DNA of 46,180 nucleotides from an uncultured Christensenella sp. (GTDB lineage Bacteria; Bacillota; Clostridia; Christensenellales; UBA1242). Location: the NCBI GenBank assembly GCA_910584815.1, contig CAJUBT010000001.1, forward strand, positions 1 through 46,180, read 5' to 3'. This document shows, one piece after another, positions 23,710-32,399 of this stretch. The position numbers and the translations under genes were made by a program. A model generated the notes under the pieces. The model was not told the origin of the DNA, ran no database searches, and saw only the letters and a program-made list of their open reading frames with translations. The stretch's first letter is position 1, and every line of letters starts with the position of its first letter.

Positions 23710-24477
23710 ATGTTAAATATTTTCAAGCAAGAAAGAAGATATACGGTTTTTGATAAGAACACTTATGTAAGGTTGCTAAAAATTATAGGAACAATGACAA
23801 CTTATACATTAGATGCTCCTACTAGGCGAAAAATTGTTGACTATTATTACGATAATGAAAATAGATTGTTAGACCAAAACGAACTTTTGTTAAGGCGTAG
23901 GGTGTTTAGTTCCGATGCTCAACTTAAAATAAAACGCAAATATTTTAACCCAGATTATTTCTATACCGATAATTTGCGTAGCCACGAAAGAGAAAAAGAT
24001 ATTGGCATTAACGACCCATTGTCTAAGCATTATTTCTTTTTGAACAATGCTTTAAACTCTATGTTTAGCAATAACTTGCAGTTCGACCCAGATAAACTTT
24101 TTGAACAAGTTAGAGTTAATTTAACAATTAAAATAGACCAAGAGAACAGAAAACTTTTTGGCTATGGCGGTTTGAAAATAGAAATAAGGCAAGAAAAATT
24201 GAATATATTTAATAAATTAACAAACCGAAAAGCAAAAACAGAATTGTTGCAGTTTAAACTTTTATCTTCAGAGGATACTCTTCCTTTATTTGAAGATTTT
24301 ATTACAAGGGTTGAACGCCATTGTAAAGAAATTTTTTATACTAAAGATAGTAAACACGAAATTGCAATTAAAAACACAAGACCATTGCCAACTAAAGAAG
24401 AAATTAAAAAGCATAAGGAAGAAATGTTAAGGCGTAAAGCTTTTGAGGAATCTGGCGAGCCAACTTCTAACGCTTAA
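23710..24477 (+). CDS. CYTH/triphosphate-tunnel-like protein
   Basis: A 255-residue soluble protein that resembles triphosphate-tunnel metalloenzymes: an N-terminal ERRYTV (about 8-13), DYYYDNENRLL (about 44-54), a basic strand LLLRRRV, then LKIKRKY (about 72-78), SHEREKDI (about 91-98), and late GGLKIEIRQE and LLQFKLLSS strands. The alternation of basic and acidic side chains on beta strands is what lines the tunnel in CYTH and VTC proteins, which act on triphosphates, thiamine triphosphate or polyphosphate. AAGAGG lies about 12 nt upstream of the ATG. The C-terminus is a charged helix. The assignment is by pattern only. Confidence 0.5.
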   Translation: MLNIFKQERRYTVFDKNTYVRLLKIIGTMTTYTLDAPTRRKIVDYYYDNENRLLDQNELLLRRRVFSSDAQLKIKRKYFNPDYFYTDNLRSHEREKDIGINDPLSKHYFFLNNALNSMFSNNLQFDPDKLFEQVRVNLTIKIDQENRKLFGYGGLKIEIRQEKLNIFNKLTNRKAKTELLQFKLLSSEDTLPLFEDFITRVERHCKEIFYTKDSKHEIAIKNTRPLPTKEEIKKHKEEMLRRKAFEESGEPTSNA

Positions 24478-24614
24478 TTGTTTTTTAATAATTTAACAAA
24501 CTAAAATTATAAACTTAAATTAATTTAATTTTATTGCGTTAAATTATTTTGTTAAACTTTAAATTATAGATAGTTTTAAAATTTTTATTTTCTTAAAAAA
24601 AGAGGATTAAACAA

Positions 24615-25538
24615 ATGAAAGATTATTATGTTATTATAGATTGTGACCCAGGCATTGATGATGCTATGGCAATTATGAATGCAGTTAATAGTGAAAATAT
24701 AGAAGTAAAATTAATTTCTACTGTTTCTGGCAACTTAACAATAGAAGAAACTGTTAAAAATGCATTAAAACTTACTGAAATTTTTAAAGTTGATATTCCT
24801 GTTGCAGAAGGTGCAAGGCAGCCAGTTAAAAGGCAAAGCGTTTATGCTTCTATGGCACAAGGCACAAAAGGTATGGGTGGTTATACATTTTCAACTCCAA
24901 AAACAAAACCTTTTATATACAAAAGCCCAGATGCTATTTATTTTTTCTTGAAAGAAAACCCTGCAAAAAACACAACTCTTTTATGTTTAGGCCCTATGAC
25001 AAACATTGCAAACCTTTTAACCAAATATCCAGATGCAAAAAACCTAATTTCAAGAATTGTGTTTATGGGTGGAAGTAAAGATGAAAATGGTATGACAGAA
25101 CCATATAGAGAATTTAATGTTGCCTACGACCCAGAAGCAACCCAAATTGTTTTTGATAGTAACATTCCTCTTGTTATGGTGCCAATGGAACTTGGCCATA
25201 TTGCATATTTCACACCAGAAGAACAAGGCAAAATTAAGAGGGCAAACGCTGTTGGCGAAATTTTTTATAAAATGTTTTCAAAGTATAACGACTTTCACGT
25301 TGGTAAACTTGGGGCTGCTGTTCACGATAGTTGTTGTGCATTATATTTATCCAATCCAGAAATTTTTAGAACAGAAGAAGCTTTTATTAAAATAGACTAT
25401 CATAAACAAAAAGGGCAAGAATATGGTTTTATAAATTGTAACTTTGATGCAGAAAATAAAAATGCAACTGTTTGTGTGGATATAGATGTTGAAAAAATGA
25501 AAAAAATTATTTATGGTAATTTGTTTAACTATAATTAA
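24615..25538 (+). CDS. Inosine-uridine preferring nucleoside hydrolase
   Basis: A 307-residue enzyme of the nucleoside hydrolase family. The N-terminal DCDPGIDDAMA (about residues 9-19) supplies the aspartates that bind the catalytic Ca2+, and further family landmarks are LGPMTNIANLL (about 122-132), VFMGGS (about 145-150), EFNVAYDPEAT (about 162-172) and the late VHDSCCALYL with the last metal-binding Asp (about 236-245). It cleaves ribonucleosides to ribose and free base for salvage. AGAGGA precedes the ATG. It stands alone, about 140 bases after the CYTH-like gene on the same strand. The specific nucleoside cannot be told. Confidence 0.92.
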   Translation: MKDYYVIIDCDPGIDDAMAIMNAVNSENIEVKLISTVSGNLTIEETVKNALKLTEIFKVDIPVAEGARQPVKRQSVYASMAQGTKGMGGYTFSTPKTKPFIYKSPDAIYFFLKENPAKNTTLLCLGPMTNIANLLTKYPDAKNLISRIVFMGGSKDENGMTEPYREFNVAYDPEATQIVFDSNIPLVMVPMELGHIAYFTPEEQGKIKRANAVGEIFYKMFSKYNDFHVGKLGAAVHDSCCALYLSNPEIFRTEEAFIKIDYHKQKGQEYGFINCNFDAENKNATVCVDIDVEKMKKIIYGNLFNYN

Positions 25539-26132
25539 TAATATTTAAAAAAGACAATAAAATAAATTTTGTAAATAAAAAATTAAACTATTTAAAAATT
25601 TATTAAAATTTTTTAAAATGATTTTATTATTAAAAACCTATTAGAAATAATTTCATTTAAATTTTTAAAAAGTATGTAATTTTAAAAATAAAATAATTAG
25701 TATAGTATAACTTTAACTTGTTTAAAAAGGGCAAGTTATAAAAATATATAAAAGTTTGCTAGGCTATAACAAAAAAATTTATAACTATTTTTATTTATAA
25801 TTTAAATGCTAATTAAAGTTATTTTTCATATTTGTTTTATTACAAGGTAATGGACTTTTAAATATTTTTGGGTTATCTTAAATTAAATTTTACGAGTATT
25901 GTTAAAAAACGATTTTAACTTATTTTATAGCAAAGTTCATAAAAACTAAAGATAACTTATTATGTTTTATGTTGAAAATTCAAGTAAATTTGAAGATGAA
26001 ATTTTTTGTAGAAGTAAATTTAGAACCATTAAAACTTGTTTAAAAAAATTTGTTAATAATATACAAAATTAATAAGTAGTTTTTAACAGAAATAAATGTT
26101 TGAAGTTAAAGTTACTACTTAAATGAAAAGAT
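25539..26132. other. Long intergenic region with an unassigned transcript
   Basis: About 590 bases. A 7-bp hairpin (TAACTTG 25714-25720 with CAAGTTA 25732-25738) is visible, and the small frame at 25962-26072. The strong terminator at 26133-26172 implies rightward transcription across at least part of this segment, either from here or as a very long 3' end of the nucleoside hydrolase mRNA. Confidence 0.4.
25962..26072 (+). CDS. Possible small protein, 36 residues
   Basis: An open frame from ATG 25962 to TAA at 26070-26072 with a balanced composition (starts MFYVENSSKFEDEIF, then basic). It ends 60 bases before a strong terminator. There is no clear ribosome site, so this is only a candidate; I do not recognise it. 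Confidence 0.2.
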   Translation: MFYVENSSKFEDEIFCRSKFRTIKTCLKKFVNNIQN

Positions 26133-26172
26133 AAGAGAACCTAAACCAAATTTGTGGTTTGGTTCTCTTTTT
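26133..26172 (+). terminator. Strong orphan terminator
   Basis: AAGAGAACC-t-AAACCA (26133-26148) pairs with TGGTTT-GGTTCTCTT (26155-26169): 15 base pairs with one bulged T and a 6-nt loop, followed by T-rich sequence. The nearest upstream annotated stop is about 600 bases away. Confidence 0.85.
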
Positions 26173-26273
26173 TAATTTTATATAAACAAGAATTTTTAAT
26201 TAGTAATTTTATAGGGCAATAGCAGTAATAAATTAGGAATTTTTATACAATATTAATTTTATTTTTTATTTGC

Positions 26274-26302
26274 TTGAAAACCATTTAAAATTATAGTATT
26301 AT
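26274..26302 (+). promoter_or_regulatory. Promoter of the lipoprotein gene
   Basis: TTGAAA (26274-26279), 17 bases, TATTAT (26297-26302), each five of six. The predicted start near 26309 gives a leader of about 180 nt. ACTTGTAA (26305-26312) and TTACAAGT (26345-26352) form an inverted repeat right at the start, a possible operator or leader stem. Confidence 0.55.
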
Positions 26303-26488
26303 ATACTTGTAATGTTATGTAATTATAATGTGTTAAATTTAATGTTACAAGTAAAATTTAGTGTTAATTTATTTTTTTTAATTCAAGGTTGAAATATAGC
26401 AAGTTTTAAATAAATTGCTTTATTAAAAATTTTTTAACAAAAAATAATTCTTTAAGGTTAACAAAATAAAAAGGGAGGAAAACAGTAA

Positions 26489-27499
26489 ATGAAAAAATAT
26501 ATAACAAAACTTTCTCTCTTTTTAGTTGTGTTGGTTTCTGTTATTTTTCTTGGAGGTTGCTCCTTTGAATATAACATAACATTAAAAGATAATGGAGTTA
26601 TTGAAGCAAACATTAATTTAGATTTAAAAGAGTTAGATAACAATAAAGTAGAGTCTATTTCACTTTCTTTAGAAGAATATTTTAAACAACTAGATAGAGC
26701 ATTTGAAAAAAACACTATAGAACTTTATTCTAAAATTTTTGATTATGAAAAATTAAAAGAAAAATATCAATTAGATACAGATGAAAAATTAGTAGGATAT
26801 ATTTTAGAATATAACGACTTTGTGGTAAACGATAGTGAAATTATACAAGAAGGAAAGAGAATTTTATTTAAAAAATCTTTCTTATCGATGAGAACACAAA
26901 CATTAGAAAGGTCTTTAACTGCATACTACTTATATTTTTATCCAAAGGCTTTAGAATATAGCGAAGAAGAAAAAGATATTGTTTTATCTGCAAGTTATAA
27001 AAGTGTAATGGATGACATTCCTCTTTCAAGTGAATTAAAAAAGGAACAAAATGCGTTTATAATAAAGCTTCTTCAAACAAGTCACCCATTTTACTATAAT
27101 GGGGAAGAACCAAAATTTTTGGAAGATTTTACTCGTGGTTCACTTTCAGTTTCGGCTGGCACAACTATAAAACAACATTTAACTGATATAACAGGTTTAA
27201 GTGAACAAGATATAGAAATGATTTTTAATTTTACAACTCCTTATAACAGGGTTCACTCTAATGGGGTTATAACTCAAACAAAGGGTGGGTATACTCATTC
27301 TTGGAAATTGGGAGATGTTAACGGAAGTGTTATATTCTATAGGTTATCTGCAAGGCCAATTATGTGGTATGCCCTTGCAATAGGAATAAGTCTTTTAGTT
27401 ATTGTTTTTGGGCTAATAACTGGTGTTATAATTAAAAATCATAAAAAGAAAGTAGGTTTGCAAGCCCTTAAAAAGATAGATGAACTTGCCCACAAATAA
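26489..27499 (+). CDS. Membrane-anchored lipoprotein with C-terminal transmembrane helix
   Basis: A 336-residue protein with a lipoprotein signal (hydrophobic segment, then FLGGCS, lipobox cysteine at about 25), an extracytoplasmic domain that begins FEYNITLKDNGVIEANINLDL, and a single C-terminal membrane helix (about 288-312) ending in a Lys-rich cytoplasmic tail. The opening of the mature domain resembles LppM/DUF3153-like surface lipoproteins. AAAGGGAGGAAAACAGTAA precedes the ATG. It lies 215 bases before the small membrane protein that starts the dnaB unit. Function unknown. Confidence 0.65.
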   Translation: MKKYITKLSLFLVVLVSVIFLGGCSFEYNITLKDNGVIEANINLDLKELDNNKVESISLSLEEYFKQLDRAFEKNTIELYSKIFDYEKLKEKYQLDTDEKLVGYILEYNDFVVNDSEIIQEGKRILFKKSFLSMRTQTLERSLTAYYLYFYPKALEYSEEEKDIVLSASYKSVMDDIPLSSELKKEQNAFIIKLLQTSHPFYYNGEEPKFLEDFTRGSLSVSAGTTIKQHLTDITGLSEQDIEMIFNFTTPYNRVHSNGVITQTKGGYTHSWKLGDVNGSVIFYRLSARPIMWYALAIGISLLVIVFGLITGVIIKNHKKKVGLQALKKIDELAHK

Positions 27500-27713
27500 A
27501 ACAAGAAGAATTAATTGAATTAACTTTTAAAATAATTTAATGCTAAAAAATTTAAAAATAAATTAAGCATAAAAGCAAATTTAATTTGTTATTAAAGCAA
27601 CTTATATTTTTTAAAACACCTTATTTTAAGCCTTAAAAAATAACCTTTAAAATAAGCAATAATTTGAAAAATAAAAGCAAGATAAAATAAAGAAGGGAGG
27701 AGGATGTAACATT

Positions 27714-28025
27714 ATGGCAAAAAAGAATAATAAAAAACTTTATGAGAATGCAAAGAAAGAAGCTTTTAACACTAAGTATACTTTTATTAAATACGCAAAA
27801 CGCTATGGCATTACTCTGCTAGTTGCCGTGCCAATTATTATGATTACTAATTACTTTTTAAACCTAAATGTTTCGTGGTATAAGGGTGCAGTAAGTTTTT
27901 TTATGAGCCTTGCAATGGTACTTTTTGCCTGTTTAATTGCTTTAGTAATTTTTAATAAAATAGATGAAAAAAAACGGTCCACTCCTAAAGACCCTGAAAA
28001 AGAACGAGACCCATTTGCAGATTAA
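27714..28025 (+). CDS. Small membrane protein upstream of dnaB
   Basis: A 103-residue protein with a basic N-terminal ~30 residues, two transmembrane helices (about 33-52 and 58-82) and a charged C-terminal tail (KIDEKKRSTPKDPEKERDPF). Both ends should face the cytoplasm. A GGGAGGAGG ribosome site lies about 9 nt before the ATG. It is 29 bases upstream of dnaB without a terminator, so the two are probably co-transcribed. I do not recognise the family; the position before dnaB in other Firmicutes is usually taken by rplI and gdpP, which are absent here. Confidence 0.6.
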   Translation: MAKKNNKKLYENAKKEAFNTKYTFIKYAKRYGITLLVAVPIIMITNYFLNLNVSWYKGAVSFFMSLAMVLFACLIALVIFNKIDEKKRSTPKDPEKERDPFAD

Positions 28026-28054
28026 ATTTTATAAACCCAAAAAGGATAAATTTT

Positions 28055-29539
28055 ATGGACAATAAAAAAACACAAAAATCGGCTAGAATGATACCTCATA
28101 ACATAGAGGCAGAACAATCTATTTTAGGTTGTAATTTAATTGATGATAACGCTGTGTTGCAAATTATGAACACTTTAAAGGTAGAAGATTTTTATTCTCA
28201 AGCACACCAAACTATATTCGAGGCTATGACAACTATTTATAGAGCAAACAAGCCAATAGATTATGTTACCCTTACAGATGAACTGGAAAAACTTGGGTTG
28301 CTTGAGGCTGTTGGAGGAATAGATTACATAACCACTCTTACCAACATTGTGCCTAGTGCTGCAAATTATAAGCATTATTGCGACATTGTTAAAAGAGATA
28401 GTGTTTTAAGAAAACTTATAAGAGTAAGCCAAGATATAATTGAACACGCTTATAACGGAGAGGAAGATTCACTTGACTATGCGGAAAAATCAATTTTTGA
28501 TGTTTCTGGCGAGCAAGATTTTTCTAACTTAACTCCAATAAGCGAAACATTGCCACAAGTTATAAGTAAACTAGAACAAATAGAAAAAGAAGGTGGAATG
28601 GTGCGTGGCATTCCAACTGGGCTAACAGAACTTGATAAACTAACAAACGGATTACAACGCAGTGACCTTATTTTACTTGCAGCACGCCCAAGTGTTGGTA
28701 AATCCAGCTTGGCAATGAATATAGTTACAAATGCTGCCTTACAAAGTAAAATGAAAGTTGCAGTGTTTTCGCTTGAAATGCCTAAGGAGCAAATTGTGCA
28801 AAGAGCATTATGTGGCATAAGTGGTGTTAGTATGGAAAAAGCACTTGGTGGAAAATTAAGCGAAGGTGGCACAGGGAACTGGAAAGCCTTATGGGAGGGA
28901 AATAAAAAACTTGCCGAAGCTAAAATTTTTATTGATGATTCTTCACTAAACACCCCTATTGATATTTTAAGTAAATGCAGGCGTTTAAAAAGAGAACAGG
29001 GTGGCTTAGACCTTGTTATGATAGACTATCTTCAACTTATGGGTTCTAGCAGTAACAGAACAGACACTAAAGGTTTAAGTTCTGTTAGGGCGGAAAGTCG
29101 TCAGCAACAGGTTGGTGATATGACAAGAAACCTTAAAATAGCTGCAAGAGAATTGCAAGTGCCAATTATATTATTGTCTCAATTATCGCGTGATATAGAA
29201 AAGCGTGAAGGACATAGACCTGTGCTTAGCGATTTAAGAGAATCTGGTGCTATTGAACAGGATGCTGATATTGTTATGTTTATTCATAATCCATCAAAAT
29301 ACGGCGACACAAATTTAGAGGATGGCCCAAATATTTGCGAACTTATTGTTGCAAAACATCGTAATGGTGCTCTAGGCACAATTAAACTTAAGTGGATACC
29401 AGAAATTACAACTTTTGTTGATGTTGGCAAAAGTAGTAACATAAAAAGTTTAGAGGAAATGGCTCCTCCACCTCCACCAGTTCCACCAGAATTTAGTGGA
29501 GATGTTACAATGACAGAAACCGATGATATCGATTTTTAG
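28055..29539 (+). CDS. dnaB: Replicative DNA helicase DnaB
   Basis: A 494-residue hexameric helicase that unwinds DNA at the replication fork. The N-terminal primase-interacting domain opens with IPHNIEAEQSILGC (about 13-26), a linker follows, and the RecA-like motor holds Walker A ARPSVGKSSLA (about 208-218), Walker B LVMIDYLQLM (about 322-331), and the SQLSRDIEKR and SGAIEQDAD motifs (about 377-410). The C-terminus is unusual: a proline run (PPPPPVPP) and then an acidic end closing in DDIDF, much like the protein-binding tip of SSB. AAAAGGATAAATTTT precedes the ATG. It shares an operon with the small membrane protein. Confidence 0.97.
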   Translation: MDNKKTQKSARMIPHNIEAEQSILGCNLIDDNAVLQIMNTLKVEDFYSQAHQTIFEAMTTIYRANKPIDYVTLTDELEKLGLLEAVGGIDYITTLTNIVPSAANYKHYCDIVKRDSVLRKLIRVSQDIIEHAYNGEEDSLDYAEKSIFDVSGEQDFSNLTPISETLPQVISKLEQIEKEGGMVRGIPTGLTELDKLTNGLQRSDLILLAARPSVGKSSLAMNIVTNAALQSKMKVAVFSLEMPKEQIVQRALCGISGVSMEKALGGKLSEGGTGNWKALWEGNKKLAEAKIFIDDSSLNTPIDILSKCRRLKREQGGLDLVMIDYLQLMGSSSNRTDTKGLSSVRAESRQQQVGDMTRNLKIAARELQVPIILLSQLSRDIEKREGHRPVLSDLRESGAIEQDADIVMFIHNPSKYGDTNLEDGPNICELIVAKHRNGALGTIKLKWIPEITTFVDVGKSSNIKSLEEMAPPPPPVPPEFSGDVTMTETDDIDF

Positions 29540-29741
29540 TTAACTAAAATTTGTTTTAAGTTGGCTGTATAAATTTTTATTATAGTTATAGTGGGCTTAT
29601 AACTAAAAAAAGTAGACATTATTCAAAAGAATTTTGCTAAATTCATTTAAATAAAATTATAAAACTTTTTTATTACTAGTTTTTTACAATATCAATTTAA
29701 AAATTAAAATAATTAAAATTATTTATAGGGGAAGATTTTTA

Positions 29742-30290
29742 ATGGCAGTAGAGTTAATTGATGTTTTAGATGAAAATGGTGTTGCAACTGGCGAAATTTT
29801 GCCTAGAGATGAAGTGCATAAAAGGGGGTTGTGGCACAGAGCAATTGTTGTGGCAATTGTAAACGAGAAGAACGAAATTCTATTGCAACAACGCTCCAAA
29901 AATAAAGAAAAAAATGCAGGTATGTGGGATGTTTCAGTTGCAGGTCATATTTCTGCTGGTCAAGATGCATTATCTGCCGCTGCAAGAGAAATTAATGAAG
30001 AAGTTAATGTGCTTTTAGGTTACAAAACTGAAATTAAAGATTTTAGATATATGTATTGTTTTAGAAAACAACAAATTTTCAAACCAGACTTTATTGAAAG
30101 GCAGTATTATGATTTCTTTATATTAAGAGTTTTTGGTTTAGATGATAAAGTTTTACGCTTTCAAAAGGAAGAAGTTCAGGCAGTAAAATTTTGCGATTTA
30201 AGCACAATTCAGGATATGATTGACAATAAATTGATTGTTGAAAGACCAGAAATTTATAATGTGCTTGCAAATTTCTTGTTTAGATTTTAA
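29742..30290 (+). CDS. Nudix hydrolase with degenerate box (Idi-like subgroup)
   Basis: A 182-residue protein beginning MAVELIDVLDENGVATGEIL, the usual opening of Idi-like Nudix proteins. The Nudix box (about residues 68-90) reads G, five residues, Q, seven residues, REiNEEvN: the REx-EE core that binds Mg2+ is intact, but the outer Glu is Gln and the last Gly is Asn. Activity is likely but altered specificity is possible. AGGGGAAGATTTTTA precedes the ATG. A decayed copy of its 3' end plus flank lies at 22466-22590. It stands about 95 bases before alaS and may be co-transcribed with it. Confidence 0.8.
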   Translation: MAVELIDVLDENGVATGEILPRDEVHKRGLWHRAIVVAIVNEKNEILLQQRSKNKEKNAGMWDVSVAGHISAGQDALSAAAREINEEVNVLLGYKTEIKDFRYMYCFRKQQIFKPDFIERQYYDFFILRVFGLDDKVLRFQKEEVQAVKFCDLSTIQDMIDNKLIVERPEIYNVLANFLFRF

Positions 30291-30383
30291 AAATTATTTT
30301 AATTTAAAATACCAAATTTTTTGCTAAATTTAAAAAAAATAAGAACATATATAAAGTTAAATATATAGGAGAGAAATTTTAAA

Positions 30384-32171
30384 ATGAAAAAACTTAATGC
30401 AAAACAACTAAGAGAAATGTGGATAAATTTTTTTAAGGAAAAGGGGCACGCTTACATTCCTTCTGCTTCTCTTGTGCCAGAAAATGACCCTTCTGTTTTG
30501 TTTACCACAGCAGGTATGCATCCTCTTGTTCCTTATTTACTTGGAGAAAAACACCCTTGTGGCAAAAGGCTTGTAGATATTCAAAAATGTGTTAGAACAG
30601 GAGATATTGATGAAGTAGGAGATGATTATCACTGCACTTTTTTTGAAATGCTTGGTAACTGGAGTTTAGGCGATTATTTTAAAGAAGAAAAAATTCCTTG
30701 GAGTTTTGAATTTTTAACAAGCCCTAAATATTTAGATATTCCTAAAGAACAACTTGCTGTAACAGTTTTCGCTGGCGATGAAACAGCCCCAAGAGATGAA
30801 GTTAGCTTTAATGCTTGGAGAAAGTGTGGCATTCCAGAAGACAAAATTTTCTTTTTGCCAAAGGAACATAATTGGTGGATACTAGCAAGCGGAGTTGGAC
30901 CTTGCGGCCCAGATAGTGAAATGTTTATAGATACAGGCAAACCAAAGTGTAGCGATAGTTGCAACCCTTCTTGCAGTTGTGGAAAATACATTGAAATTGG
31001 CAACGATGTTTATATGGAGTTTGTTAAGAAAACTAAAGATGGTAAGGCAGAACCAAACCCTCAAAAAAATGTTGATACAGGTTTTGGGTTTGATAGGCTT
31101 TTATATATTTCAAACGGTTTAGAAAGTGTTTATGATAGTGAAATTTTTATGCCTATTATTAAAAAAACAGAAGAACTTAGCGGCATAAATTATAAGCAAA
31201 GCAATGAAACAAAAAGAAATATGAGAATTATTGCCGACCATATTCGTGCTTCAGTGTTTATAATTTGCGATGGTGTTACACCACTTAATGTTGGACAAGG
31301 TTATGTTTTAAGAAGGCTGCTTAGAAGGGCAATAAATTGTGCATCTAGGCTTGGTTTTGAAGGCAGCAAACTTGCAGAACTTGTGCAAGTTGTTGTTGAT
31401 ATTTATAAAGAAACTTACCCAGAACTTGAGGAAAAGAAGAATTTTATAAAAGAAACAATTTTACAGGAAAGTGATAAATTTTCTAAAACTCTTCAACAAG
31501 GAATTAAGGAATTCGAAAAAGTAAGCAACTATTGTAAAGATGGCAAACTTAGTGGTAAAACAGCTTTTAGATTGTACGACACCTTTGGTTTTCCGTTTGA
31601 ACTTACAAAAGAACTTGCAACTGAAAAAGGGTTAATTGTTAATGAAGAGGAATATGAAGAAGCCTATAAACTTCATCAAGAAAAATCTAAGGCAAATAAC
31701 GATAAAGTATTTAAAGGTGGGTTAGCCGATACAGGAGAACAAACAACAAGGCTTCATACTGCAGCACATCTTTTGCAGGCAGGCTTAAAAGCATTAATAA
31801 GTAGCGATATTCACCAAAAAGGTAGTAATATAACAGCAGAGAGACTGAGGTTTGACTTTAATTGCGACCATAAAATAACAGATGAAGAAAAGAAAAAGTT
31901 AGAAGATTTTGTTAACGACGCAATTAAAAAAGACATTCCTGTTGTGTGTGAGGAATTGTCGTTAGAAGAAGCAAAAAAACAAGGTGCTGTTGGTATATTT
32001 GATAATAAATATGGCGAAAAGGTTAAAGTGTATACAATAGGAAATGTAAGTAAAGAAATATGTGGTGGCCCTCACGCAAAGAGAACAGGAGAACTTAAAA
32101 ACTTTAAAATAGTTAAGGAAGAATCTAGTTCTGCTGGGGTAAGAAGAATTAAAGCTATTATAAATTTTTAG
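30384..32171 (+). CDS. alaS: Alanine--tRNA ligase, compact form
   Basis: A class II synthetase of 595 residues, against about 870 in the usual bacterial enzyme. The catalytic and tRNA-recognition part is complete: motif 1 region PSASLVPENDPSVLFTTAGM (about 21-40), motif 2 with KCVRTGDIDEVGDD, motif 3 region GFGFDRL (about 232-238). It goes straight from KGGLADTGEQ to the editing centre: HTAAH (about 454-458) and CGGPH (about 564-568), the four zinc ligands that clear Ser- and Gly-tRNA-Ala. The ~100-residue barrel subdomain (SGGQxGDTG region) and the C-terminal C-Ala domain are absent; the protein stops after GVRRIKAI. GGAGAG precedes the ATG. Compact AlaRS of this kind occurs in some reduced bacteria. 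Confidence 0.95.
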   Translation: MKKLNAKQLREMWINFFKEKGHAYIPSASLVPENDPSVLFTTAGMHPLVPYLLGEKHPCGKRLVDIQKCVRTGDIDEVGDDYHCTFFEMLGNWSLGDYFKEEKIPWSFEFLTSPKYLDIPKEQLAVTVFAGDETAPRDEVSFNAWRKCGIPEDKIFFLPKEHNWWILASGVGPCGPDSEMFIDTGKPKCSDSCNPSCSCGKYIEIGNDVYMEFVKKTKDGKAEPNPQKNVDTGFGFDRLLYISNGLESVYDSEIFMPIIKKTEELSGINYKQSNETKRNMRIIADHIRASVFIICDGVTPLNVGQGYVLRRLLRRAINCASRLGFEGSKLAELVQVVVDIYKETYPELEEKKNFIKETILQESDKFSKTLQQGIKEFEKVSNYCKDGKLSGKTAFRLYDTFGFPFELTKELATEKGLIVNEEEYEEAYKLHQEKSKANNDKVFKGGLADTGEQTTRLHTAAHLLQAGLKALISSDIHQKGSNITAERLRFDFNCDHKITDEEKKKLEDFVNDAIKKDIPVVCEELSLEEAKKQGAVGIFDNKYGEKVKVYTIGNVSKEICGGPHAKRTGELKNFKIVKEESSSAGVRRIKAIINF

Positions 32172-32399
32172 GTAACAAAAATTAAAATAAAATTATTAGT
32201 TGCATTTTATTTTTTAATTTTTTTTAAGGTTGTAAAACAAATTTTTAGAAAATTTTATAATTATCTTAGCCTAATTTTTTAAATGAAAAAAATAAAAATG
32301 CATAACTTTATAAAACCTAAATTTAATATAAACTTAGTTATATTAAGAAAATTAAATTAAGAATTAAAAAATAATGGAAAGGAGTGTAAAAAGCGAATA

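Noticed and set aside
30291..30383. T-box or riboswitch leaders before alaS and cysS
   Set aside because: The spaces are too short or hold no T-box specifier/terminator structure and no GGGTGGNACCGCG-like motif.
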